Below, in pieces: positions 1-6,504 of a stretch of DNA of 9,251 bases (positions within the stretch are counted from its first letter, which is position 1; each line of letters starts with the position of its first letter). The notes beneath the pieces were generated by a model. The model made no database searches. It saw only the letters and a list, made by a program, of their open reading frames with translations, and had not been told where the DNA came from. Source of the DNA: an uncultured Dorea sp. Its GTDB lineage: Bacteria > Bacillota > Clostridia > Lachnospirales > Lachnospiraceae. The stretch spans positions 30,679 through 39,929 of the forward strand of contig CAJULU010000001.1 of the NCBI GenBank assembly GCA_910587575.1, written 5' to 3'. A program made the translations under genes and the position numbers.

Positions 1-3000
1 AAGGGCTTGGGAATCTGTTGGAGAAGCTTCGTATTCTTGATGAGGAGAAACGGACGGAATTTGTCAGAAGGTTGTCTGACATCCTCCGTATCTGGGTTCA
101 GGTCAGTACGTCAGAACAGTTTGTAAAACTGGAACCTGAAAAAGAAGGAAAGACATTTGAGCCCTCTGCAAAGAGCCGGGAAGAGTCCGTATGGCAGGCG
201 GTAGAAGCAGATTTTCGCAACAGCCGCGAGAAAGAAATGAGCAGAGAGGAATTCCGTGAACTCTGTGAATGGGGCCGCATACTTGTGGAGTCCGTTTCAG
301 AGCCATGGAAAGAAGTACAGGAGCCGGAAGGTGAAGGTACAGGAGAAGGCATTGGCCAGACAAATGAGGATGTCCGGCAAATGCGGTTCCATGACGGGAT
401 ATGGGAGGAAGCCGGATACCATGCGGAAATGGTCTATCTGGTCGGAGAGCTCAACCGCTATCTGGGAGATGGCGGGCAAGGGGCATTTTCAACGGCATGG
501 CAGGAACAGGTGATTGAAAATGGCCTGAAAGACCAGGGACTCCGGAATCTGCTGGAGAGGCTCCATGTTCTTGATAAAGAGAGGCGGACGGAATTCGTCC
601 GAAGTCTGTCTGACAGTATCCATATCTGGAATCAGGTGAGTCTGCCGGAACCATCTGCACAGGCAGCGGAAACGAGGGACGCAAAAGAGTGGCTGCCGTC
701 TGGCGGGACAAGGCTTGCGGATGTGTCTTTCCGAAAGTTATGGGAATGGGGCGAAGCGCTGCAGAACATTTCAGACCATCACGAAGTGTCTGCTGCATTC
801 TTAGAAAAAAGCGGCCAGACAGAGAAGAATATGACATTTTCGGAAGAAGACAGCCTTCGGGAATTAATCCGTCAGATTCACCATAAGATGGCAGAGGGTC
901 AGGAAGCCCCCGGGGCTGTAACCGAAGAACAGACGGAAGCCGATGATCATTCTTTCCAGCTTCTATATATGGATGGACAGCTTGAATCCCCGCCCATACA
1001 GAGCCTGCTTCGCCATGTCCGCAAGCTGGATGAAGAGCAGTATGAAATCTTCATCCGGGAACTGTCCCAGATTACACAGATTCAGTGGAAGCTGTCTTTG
1101 GGGCAGGGAATGGAAGAGGAAGCAGAGCGGGAATTAAGGCAGATTCTGATCCAGAGGAACCGGAGATTATTAAAGCCGGGGCATGAACGCAGAATGTCCG
1201 GATTCGATGAGGCAGAAACGGCAGACATACCATACCTGAGAATGTGGGAATGGGGCGAGGCGCTTCTGTTTTATCCGGAGTATGCGCAGGATGAGAAAGC
1301 AAAGCCTATGGAATCAGCCGGAGAGAAGGCGCAGACGGCGGCAGCGCCGGAAGAACCCAAAGCCAAGGAGTCTGTACCTACCATGGATGATAGCGCACAT
1401 GCCGCAGCATCGGCGCCGGAAGAGCGCGGCAGGAAACAGACAGAGTGGATCCGCCGCCAGATAGAGGAAGGGAAAGACCGGAATAACCTTCAACAACTGA
1501 TTGGACAGATTAACCACAGGTTGTTTTTCACCCAGAAGAAGGAAGAAGGGGAGACGAAGCCGGACGAGACACTTCAGCTGATCTATGCGGACAGCCAGCT
1601 TTCCGTTCCTTCAATCCGAAGCCTTCTTCACTATATCCGGAACCTGGATGAAGGCGGATACGGGGAACTGGTGAAAAAGCTTGCACAGGTTACCAAGGTT
1701 CAGAGCATGCTTTCTTCCGGAACCGGGTATGAGGAGCAAACTGCAAGAGAAGTAAAACAAATGGTGCTGCAGAGGAAGACGGATATCCGGATATCCGCAG
1801 AAGCAGATTACAATTCAAGCCTTCCAGGAAGCCGGACTTTGTTCAGCAAGGTTTGGGAATGGGGAAAGGCGCTGCTGTATTATTCCGAACAGGGACAAGG
1901 GTGGAAGGAATTGGATGCCATGCCCCAGGCGCAGAAGCGGGCGCTGCCCGCAGAAGGCATAGGGCAGGATGATCAGGATGAATTCGTATATACAGAATTC
2001 ATCACTGACCGAAGCAATCTTCAACAGATGATTCGGCAGATGAATCATCTGGCAGTGCAGCAGTCTGTGGAAACGCAGCAGGCTTCGGGTCTGGAACAAA
2101 AGCCAAAGGCAGAACCGGACAGGGAGAAAGACCAGAAGTCAGAAGCAGGGAACAGCAGGAGAAGCAGATGGCTGGCAAATAACATGCGGCCCTATACGTC
2201 CGGACAGCTTGAGACACCGGCGGTTCAGGATCTCCTCTATTATATCCGGCGTCTGGATGAAGAACAGTATGGGATTTTAATAGAAGAGCTTACGAAGGTT
2301 ACAAGTATCCAGCAGAGGATGGCCATAGAACGCAAAGAAGTGAAAGCAGGCCTGGAACCGGCAGAGCTTCGCCATAGGGGTGTGCCTGTTATGGAGAGGC
2401 TGCCTGAAATAACGAAGAATCAGCCAGGTATTATGCAAAGCATGGAAAATCAGCCAGATTTGGAGAGACTTGCAGGCATACCAGGCGCAGGGAATCCGCC
2501 AGATATGCCGGGTATAGAAAATCGGGCGGATATGGAGAATCTGTCTGGCATACGGGGGACAGAGAATCAACCGGTTATACAGAGTACAGGGAATCAGCCG
2601 CAGGACGTCCCGGCGCAGGGCAGAATATCCAGCCAGAGCCAGGGGCGCAGGGAAGGGTATCCCGAACTGGCTCACCGTATTATGCAGTATGAGGTACAGC
2701 GCCGCCATACAATCGGACGGAACCTGCGGCAGTTGGAGGAGGCATTTGCCTATCCGGCGCAATCCGGCAGAATCTTCCGGCACAGCGCAGATATGGCGCC
2801 AATATTCTCTGCAGACGGAAGGATATCCCCACTTATGGAATTTCAAGTCCCGGGAAAAAGCCAGCCCGGAAGGGTAGAGCCGGGGGAACCCATCTTACCA
2901 GAGAAAGCCCTATTCCTGGAGGAAGCCGTCTTGCCGGAGGAAATCGGATTCCCGGCAGTAATGGAACAGCCCGAAGGGATTCTGTACCAACAGCCCGAAG

Positions 3001-3386
3001 GAGAGCATGTAAGAGCACAGACTTCTGGCCAGAGATTTCCGCACAGGCAGTCATCAGGACAGTCACTTGTGCGTCTGCCCGGACAGGTAGCAAACCCAAG
3101 CCCAAGCCCAGGCTATCCGGTTCAGGAGCTTGCCTATTCCATGCCGGATACGGACACTTCCCGGGAAGAGCAGCGCAGAGCCGAGCTTCGTCTGCGGGAA
3201 GAGAATGTCCAGATCAAATCGGTCCAGGAGCAGCTTGGCAGGAAGCTTACGGAGGTAGAGAAGCAGTTAAAGGCCGTGGAAGGCAGGGCAAAGGCAAAGG
3301 AAGACGTGCGTGCATTTGCCGACCAGGTGAAGAGACAGCTTTATGAGGAGCTTCATGTGGAGAAGCTGCGCAGAGGATTGATATAG
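1..3386 (+). CDS. Large helical-repeat CIS-operon protein of unknown function (5' end cut by window)
   Basis: I do not recognise the family. The frame is open to the left edge: codons from base 3 read GLGN-L before the TTG at 18, and these residues match the start of the second repeat (GLRNLLERL, from 537). The TTG is therefore internal and the gene begins outside the window; 1127 residues are visible. From N to C terminus it has five divergent helical units (about 15-2330), each with a leucine-rich LDEE helix and, in the first four, a W/C-E-W-G motif; an Asn-X-Pro linker (about 2418-2603); a Pro/Gln/Gly-rich region (about 2604-3158); and a strongly charged helical, probably coiled-coil tail (3159-3383, from SREEQRRAEL to the end). 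It is rich in Glu and Gln, and I see no signal peptide or membrane segment. The stop is 16 bp before the LysM adaptor gene, so it is cotranscribed with the baseplate. Possible roles (inference) are a tail-length ruler, an assembly scaffold or an external/cargo-binding component. The CDS is certain; the function is not. Confidence 0.88.
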   Translation, partial: GLGNLLEKLRILDEEKRTEFVRRLSDILRIWVQVSTSEQFVKLEPEKEGKTFEPSAKSREESVWQAVEADFRNSREKEMSREEFRELCEWGRILVESVSEPWKEVQEPEGEGTGEGIGQTNEDVRQMRFHDGIWEEAGYHAEMVYLVGELNRYLGDGGQGAFSTAWQEQVIENGLKDQGLRNLLERLHVLDKERRTEFVRSLSDSIHIWNQVSLPEPSAQAAETRDAKEWLPSGGTRLADVSFRKLWEWGEALQNISDHHEVSAAFLEKSGQTEKNMTFSEEDSLRELIRQIHHKMAEGQEAPGAVTEEQTEADDHSFQLLYMDGQLESPPIQSLLRHVRKLDEEQYEIFIRELSQITQIQWKLSLGQGMEEEAERELRQILIQRNRRLLKPGHERRMSGFDEAETADIPYLRMWEWGEALLFYPEYAQDEKAKPMESAGEKAQTAAAPEEPKAKESVPTMDDSAHAAASAPEERGRKQTEWIRRQIEEGKDRNNLQQLIGQINHRLFFTQKKEEGETKPDETLQLIYADSQLSVPSIRSLLHYIRNLDEGGYGELVKKLAQVTKVQSMLSSGTGYEEQTAREVKQMVLQRKTDIRISAEADYNSSLPGSRTLFSKVWEWGKALLYYSEQGQGWKELDAMPQAQKRALPAEGIGQDDQDEFVYTEFITDRSNLQQMIRQMNHLAVQQSVETQQASGLEQKPKAEPDREKDQKSEAGNSRRSRWLANNMRPYTSGQLETPAVQDLLYYIRRLDEEQYGILIEELTKVTSIQQRMAIERKEVKAGLEPAELRHRGVPVMERLPEITKNQPGIMQSMENQPDLERLAGIPGAGNPPDMPGIENRADMENLSGIRGTENQPVIQSTGNQPQDVPAQGRISSQSQGRREGYPELAHRIMQYEVQRRHTIGRNLRQLEEAFAYPAQSGRIFRHSADMAPIFSADGRISPLMEFQVPGKSQPGRVEPGEPILPEKALFLEEAVLPEEIGFPAVMEQPEGILYQQPEGEHVRAQTSGQRFPHRQSSGQSLVRLPGQVANPSPSPGYPVQELAYSMPDTDTSREEQRRAELRLREENVQIKSVQEQLGRKLTEVEKQLKAVEGRAKAKEDVRAFADQVKRQLYEELHVEKLRRGLI
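15..2330 (+). repeat. Five divergent tandem protein repeats (about 150-205 residues each)
   Basis: The leucine helix of each unit begins near bases 15, 549, 1005, 1623 and 2232, giving periods of 534, 456, 618 and 609 bp. The tryptophan motif follows at 264 (CEWG), 741, 1245 and 1854 (WEWG each); the fifth unit lacks it. A third short helix of the type L(R/Q)(E/Q)(L/M)IRQ(I/M)NH recurs at 426, 855, 1482 and 2013, between one unit and the next. Units 1 and 2 share RTEFVR-LSD and IW-QVS; units 3 to 5 share QLE/S-P-IQ-LL, LDE and the series QITQIQ / QVTKVQ / KVTSIQ. The pattern suggests two ancestral unit types that were each amplified. DNA identity has decayed, so the duplications are old. Confidence 0.85.
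2418..2603 (+). repeat. Short Asn-X-Pro linker repeats
   Basis: Within the large repeat protein, asparagine codons opening N-Q-P or a degenerate form (N-P-P, N-R-A, N-L-S) occur at 2418, 2448, 2493, 2520, 2538, 2565 and 2592. The spacings are 30, 45, 27, 18, 27 and 27 bp, mostly multiples of 9. Between them lie Gly-Ile/Met-Pro-Gly segments. This reads as a flexible, low-complexity linker separating the helical array from the C-terminal part. It is an internal coding repeat, not a DNA element. Confidence 0.7.
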
Positions 3387-3395
3387 AAAGGAGAG
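3387..3395 (+). promoter_or_regulatory. Ribosome binding site of the LysM adaptor gene
   Basis: AAAGGAGAG begins directly after the TAG stop of the preceding gene and ends 7 bases before ATG 3403. It fixes that start and shows that the two genes are read from one transcript. Confidence 0.85.
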
Positions 3396-3402
3396 ATTCC
3401 CT

Positions 3403-4065
3403 ATGGGACTTACGAAGGCGAAACTGGAAATTGAGCGGGAAATGGGGAAGCAGATTGTAGAAGTCCTGTTTAACCCGTCGGAATACCAGCTGACGGACGG
3501 CTCAAGCTATTCCGAGAAGAAGGTGCCCGGACTGGACGGCCCGATTCTCCAGTACATTTCCGGCGATGCAACAGAACTGTCGCTGAACCTGTTCCTGGAT
3601 ACCTATGTACCCAAATCCACTTCGCTGATTTCCTTCGGGCCGCCCAAGGAGTCCACGGATGTTTCTGCGCTTACGAAACAGATTGCGGACGCAACCTCTA
3701 TAGACGGAAGCATGCACCGCCCGCCTAAGGTGACGTTCAAGTGGGGCTCGCTGAATTTCGAGGGGGTGGTGACGAAGATGAACCATACCTACACCATGTT
3801 TACCGAGAGCGGAATGCCGGTACGGGCAAAGGTAAGCCTGACCTTCAAATCCCTGATCTCGCCCACAGACACGAAAAGAAAGTCGCCCTTTGAATCCCCC
3901 GACCGTACCAAGTACCGCACGCTCCGCCAGGGAATGGGGCTGTGGGACATTGCGAACATGGAGTACGGCGATCCAGACTTGTGGAAAGTCATCGCCCGGG
4001 AAAATGGGATTCTCAACCCCTTAGACGTAAGGCCGGGGCAGATTGTGAAATTGCCCGCACTGTAG
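3403..4065 (+). CDS. CIS tube/baseplate adaptor protein with C-terminal LysM domain (Afp7/Pvc7-like)
   Basis: This 220-residue protein is expected to sit at the junction between the inner tube and the spike hub, as Afp7/Pvc7 does in extracellular CIS and as phage LysM adaptors (T4 gp53, XkdP type) do at the baseplate. Residues 1 to about 150 fit the CIS tube-protein N-terminal domain: VEVLFNPSEYQL near the start, then a beta-rich stretch with LSLNLFLDTY and a central PPKVTFKWGSLNFEGVV strand pair. Residues 171-219 form a clear LysM: YRTLRQGMGLWDIA, YGDPDLWKVIARENGI and the closing V-RPGQIVKLP. In this setting LysM is normally a structural module and need not bind a cell wall. A strong ribosome binding site supports ATG 3403. 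The length is normal for the family. The following gene starts 92 bp later, the widest gap in the window. Confidence 0.92.
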   Translation: MGLTKAKLEIEREMGKQIVEVLFNPSEYQLTDGSSYSEKKVPGLDGPILQYISGDATELSLNLFLDTYVPKSTSLISFGPPKESTDVSALTKQIADATSIDGSMHRPPKVTFKWGSLNFEGVVTKMNHTYTMFTESGMPVRAKVSLTFKSLISPTDTKRKSPFESPDRTKYRTLRQGMGLWDIANMEYGDPDLWKVIARENGILNPLDVRPGQIVKLPAL

Positions 4066-4082
4066 CCGGGAAGTTTACATAA

Positions 4083-4148
4083 ATGGCTGCCGTCAGGGTC
4101 TTTGCCCAGAGGAAGAGAGGTCTTTCAATGGCAGCATATTTGAAGTAA
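4083..4148 (+). other. Intergenic micro-ORF with its own ribosome binding site
   Basis: The gap between the LysM gene and the gpD-like gene holds a 21-codon frame from ATG 4083 to TAA 4146-4148. Inside it, ATG 4128 is preceded by a good AGAGAGG site (4114-4120, 7-base spacing) and encodes only MAAYLK. The frame is the same as that of the gpD-like gene, which begins 9 bases after this stop. It could be a tiny coupling leader, a vestige of a longer N-terminus cut off by a stop, or chance. No protein function is claimed. Confidence 0.3.
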
Positions 4149-4157
4149 GATTATGAA

Positions 4158-5255
4158 ATGGAAGCATTTACGAAGGAAGGGGGAAGATTCAGAGTGGGAA
4201 CCGTAACGATGTCAGGCCTGGCATCGAAATACAACGATTTTCTGGTGCCTGCGCTGAAGGTCAAGGTCAGCGGCTTCGATGTGATCGGAGACAGTGATTA
4301 TGGCGTGGAGTCCGTGGAGGTGACCCTTTCACAGACTGCGGCAAGTGCGGCGGTGATTAAGCTTACCAATGTGTATGACCTTGAGAAACGAAGCTTCGTC
4401 GGCGACGTCACTTCGGATTTTATCCTAGGTGAGCTGGTGGATATTGAGATGGGATACGGTTCTTCCCTGACGTCCATGTTTTACGGGTATGTGGACGAGA
4501 TTACCTACGAGCTTTCCGAGAACCCTTCCGTGAGGGTGACGGCGGTGGATGTGCGCAGGATGATGATGGGAAGCAAGAAAAGCAATATTTCCCATAAGGT
4601 GACCAGTTATTCGGAGGCCTTTGAGGAGATCGCGAAGAAGTATAGCGTAGCCTATAAGTCAAAGGATGTGGACGCCACGGAGAAGCTGGAAGGAGACTGC
4701 ATTATCCAGAACAGCAATGACTATGAGTTCATCACCGAGGAGCTTTGCAGGAAGGGAAACCGGGATTTCTTTATGCATGCCGGAAAACTTTATTTCAAGA
4801 AAATAGATGCAGAATTATTTTCCACGGTGGAAATGGAATGGGCCCAGGATTTTCTTTCTTTCCAGAGGCGGGCTTCTTTCCAGGACGTGGTAGTGCGGAT
4901 CATGGGACAGGATACGGACAAGAAAGAAGAAGTATCGGCGGAAGTAAAAGTAAAGTCGGACGACAGCCAGAAGTCCCTGGTACAGACGGAAAATACCCAG
5001 ATGGACGCAGCCGTCGAGGACAACAGCGACGCCAAGCAGATTGCGGAGCACAAGGCAGACGAGCTGAAGAAGCAGGCCAGGCAGGCCACGGGGGTCTGTA
5101 TCGGAGTCCCGGAGATCCAGGCAGGCGGACGGGTGAAGATTAAGAAAGGCGACCCAAAGCTGATAGACGGGACCTATGATATCCTGGAGGCAAAGCATTC
5201 CTTCAGCGGCGACGGATACCGGACCACATTTGAAGTAGGAGGCTGGAAACGGTGA
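4158..5255 (+). CDS. Baseplate spike hub, gpD/gp27-like (N-terminal half of VgrG/Afp8)
   Basis: This 365-residue protein matches phage late-control D / T4 gp27-like hubs, which form the trimeric ring that joins the tube to the spike. Visible family features are the first barrel strands (VPALKVKVSGFDV, then GVESVEVTLSQ), the ring-domain pattern LGELVDIEMGYG followed by FYGYVDEITYEL and VRVTAVDVRRMMMG, the SEAFEEIAKKY helix, and a C-terminal barrel ending in AGGRVKIKKGD, GTYDILEAKHSFSGDGYRTT and a final GGWKR. A charged, polar stretch around residues 255-300 is probably an exposed loop. The start is uncertain: ATG 4158 has only a weak upstream site, while GTG 4194 lies 10 bases after a purine run (GGAAGGGGG) and would give 353 residues. 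The 3' end overlaps the spike gene by 4 bases. In Afp/PVC these two parts form one protein; here they are separate, as in T4 gp27/gp5. Confidence 0.88.
   Translation: MEAFTKEGGRFRVGTVTMSGLASKYNDFLVPALKVKVSGFDVIGDSDYGVESVEVTLSQTAASAAVIKLTNVYDLEKRSFVGDVTSDFILGELVDIEMGYGSSLTSMFYGYVDEITYELSENPSVRVTAVDVRRMMMGSKKSNISHKVTSYSEAFEEIAKKYSVAYKSKDVDATEKLEGDCIIQNSNDYEFITEELCRKGNRDFFMHAGKLYFKKIDAELFSTVEMEWAQDFLSFQRRASFQDVVVRIMGQDTDKKEEVSAEVKVKSDDSQKSLVQTENTQMDAAVEDNSDAKQIAEHKADELKKQARQATGVCIGVPEIQAGGRVKIKKGDPKLIDGTYDILEAKHSFSGDGYRTTFEVGGWKR
5237..5242 (+). promoter_or_regulatory. Ribosome binding site for the GTG start of the spike gene
   Basis: AGGAGG lies inside the last codons of the hub gene, 9 bases before GTG 5252. 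The start overlaps the upstream stop as GTGA, so translation of the spike is probably coupled to that of the hub, suiting two proteins needed in equal numbers. Confidence 0.85.
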
Positions 5256-6031
5256 ATTTTTATGATGAATTGCTGTCAGACAAACCGGAGGACAAGACAT
5301 ACCCAGAGATCACGGCGCCGGGGCTTCAGAGCGCCATCGTGAAGGAAATCTGGGACAAAGAACATCCGGGGATGGTCAAGGTGGAGTACGTGATGGGCGA
5401 GAAGGACAAGAAGACCTCTGACTGGGTACGGGTCATGAGCGGGTACTGTGGGGGCGGCTTCGGCAGTTACTTTCTGCCGGAGATCGGGACAGAGGTGCTG
5501 GTAGGATTCATCCATGGGAATATGAATATGCCCGTGGTGCTGGGATGTCTGTGGAACGCCCAGAACAAGCTGCCCGAAGGTGTGGCAGAGGAAAAGAACG
5601 AGACGAAGACGGTGATTACCAAAGGCGGTCATAAGATTACATTTACGGAGACCAAGGACAAGGGGAAGATCACGGTCAATACGCCCAAAGGGCTGGAGAT
5701 TCTGCTGGACGATGAGAACGAAGCCATTCTTGTCCAGGACAAAGGAAAGGAAAACAGCCTGTCCATGGACTGTAAGAACGGTTCCGTGACATTGAAAGCG
5801 AAGAAGGAGATTTCTCTGACCATCGGTACCAAGGAAGTGATGAAGGCAGACGCAAACACGGTGAAGGTGGCATGCGGCACGGTCCAGTTAGATGCGCAGC
5901 AGAACTTAAAGCTTGGCGGGCAGAGCACGTCCCTGACCGGAACCAGCGTGAAGGTGAAGGCAGACGGGGAGCTTGGGCTGCAGGCGTCAGGAATGACGCA
6001 GCTAAAGGGCAGCATGGTGAAGATTAATTAA
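5252..6031 (+). CDS. Baseplate spike protein with OB fold and beta-helix (gp5/gpV-like, C-terminal half of VgrG/Afp8)
   Basis: This 259-residue protein is the membrane-piercing spike expected to trimerise under the hub. Residues about 27-102 are the gp5-type OB fold: a DWVRVMSGYCGGGFGSYFLP core, then EIGTEVLVGFIHGNMNMP and VVLGCLWNAQN, closely matching the VgrG/gpV pattern. Residues about 118-259 are short alternating strands with regular polar and aliphatic positions (ITFTETKDKGKITVNTP, SVTLKAKKEISLTIG, LKLGGQSTSLTG, VKVKADGELGLQ), the intertwined trimeric beta-helix of spikes. It ends in LKGSMVKIN, a common spike terminus. No lysozyme domain (as in T4 gp5) and no effector domain are fused. 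GTG start and strong ribosome binding site overlap the hub stop. The locus is not T6SS-like, because hub and spike are separate and the wedge protein is of the large type. Confidence 0.92.
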   Translation: MNFYDELLSDKPEDKTYPEITAPGLQSAIVKEIWDKEHPGMVKVEYVMGEKDKKTSDWVRVMSGYCGGGFGSYFLPEIGTEVLVGFIHGNMNMPVVLGCLWNAQNKLPEGVAEEKNETKTVITKGGHKITFTETKDKGKITVNTPKGLEILLDDENEAILVQDKGKENSLSMDCKNGSVTLKAKKEISLTIGTKEVMKADANTVKVACGTVQLDAQQNLKLGGQSTSLTGTSVKVKADGELGLQASGMTQLKGSMVKIN

Positions 6032-6058
6032 GGAACTGCAGAGTATTTACATGTTCCT
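6031..6058 (+). other. Weak inverted repeat after the spike gene
   Basis: AGGAAC (6031-6036) and GTTCCT (6053-6058) can pair as a 6-bp stem with a 16-base loop, starting on the last base of the spike stop codon. The stem is short, the loop long and no U-run follows, so it is unlikely to terminate transcription. It might slightly affect mRNA stability or processing between the spike and wedge genes, or mean nothing. Confidence 0.2.
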
Positions 6059-6070
6059 AAGGAAAGCGGG

Positions 6071-6077
6071 AAGGAGG
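6071..6077 (+). promoter_or_regulatory. Ribosome binding site of the gp25-like gene
   Basis: AAGGAGG, a full consensus match, ends 7 bases before ATG 6085 and fixes that start. Confidence 0.88.
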
Positions 6078-6084
6078 AGCCGGT

Positions 6085-6498
6085 ATGGAGCAAAGGGACA
6101 GCGTGAAGGCATTTCTCGGGACGGGCTGGAAGTTCCCGATAGGGATTGACGGCGCTACGGGGCGGATACGGATGTCGTCCAACGAGGACAGTATCCGGGA
6201 ATCCGTGCGGATCATCATCGGAACCCGGAAAGGGGAGCTTCCCATGCACCCGGATTTCGGGTGCGGCATTCAGGAATATGCGTTCGAGACGGCGGATTAC
6301 ACGACGCTGTATTCCATGAAAACCGAAATCGAGCGGGCGCTGACCCGGTGGGAGCCCAGAATCCGGGATATCGAGGCTCAGGTCAGCGATGAGCAGATTG
6401 ACCAGGGGATCCTGACCATTCATTTAAGCTATGTCATCCGGGCCACCAACAACCAGTATAACCTGGTGTACCCTTTTTATATCAATGAAGGAGAGTAG
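6085..6498 (+). CDS. gp25-like baseplate wedge protein (Afp9/Pvc9, gpW/TssE family)
   Basis: At 137 residues this is of normal length for the gp25/gpW/TssE family. The protein acts in the baseplate wedge, where its handshake-like contacts with the first sheath ring help start sheath assembly and hold the extended state. The family marks are all present: GTGWKFPIGID near the N-terminus, SIRESVRIIIGTRKGELPM, then HPDFGCGIQEYAFE, and the WEPRIRDIEAQV helix carrying the conserved Glu-Pro-Arg motif at residues 90-92. The C-terminal strands (ILTIHLSYVIRATNNQYNLVYPF) match the family's last hairpin. It lies 53 bp after the spike gene and just before the gp6-like gene, whose ribosome binding site is within its last codons. 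This order, gp25 then gp6, is conserved in phages and extracellular CIS. Confidence 0.95.
   Translation: MEQRDSVKAFLGTGWKFPIGIDGATGRIRMSSNEDSIRESVRIIIGTRKGELPMHPDFGCGIQEYAFETADYTTLYSMKTEIERALTRWEPRIRDIEAQVSDEQIDQGILTIHLSYVIRATNNQYNLVYPFYINEGE
6488..6495 (+). promoter_or_regulatory. Ribosome binding site of the gp6/gpJ-like gene
   Basis: AAGGAGAG lies within the final codons of the gp25-like gene and ends 9 bases before ATG 6505. It supports that start, six bases after the upstream stop. Confidence 0.82.
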
Positions 6499-6504
6499 TT
6501 CGTT

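Noticed and set aside
2277..2846. Long minus-strand open frame (189 codons) opposite the repeat gene.
   Set aside because: It lies wholly inside the clear plus-strand gene, its protein is rich in Arg, Leu, Cys and His as expected for an antisense shadow, and it has no recognisable domain.
3985..4062. LysM domain as a sign of a cell-wall hydrolase or endolysin.
   Set aside because: It follows a CIS tube-type N-terminal domain and no catalytic domain is present; LysM in this position is a normal part of baseplate adaptors.
4074..4080. The heptamer TTTACAT occurs in both short gaps (4074-4080 and 6046-6052), each shortly after a stop codon.
   Set aside because: Seven bases shared once between two AT-richer gaps is expected by chance and nothing around them aligns further.
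4095..4108. Possible small hairpin AGGG-TCTTTG-CCCA in the gap before the hub gene.
   Set aside because: Only three G-C pairs with a mismatch beyond them and no U-run, so it cannot be called a terminator.
4815..5300. Minus-strand open frame of 161 codons opposite the hub gene.
   Set aside because: It overlaps a convincing gpD-like gene and the start of the spike gene, and its sequence resembles no domain.
3403..6498. Type VI secretion system cluster.
   Set aside because: The hub and spike are separate, the adaptor is LysM-type, the wedge protein is of the large Afp11 type, no membrane-complex gene is present, and the translation signals look Gram-positive.
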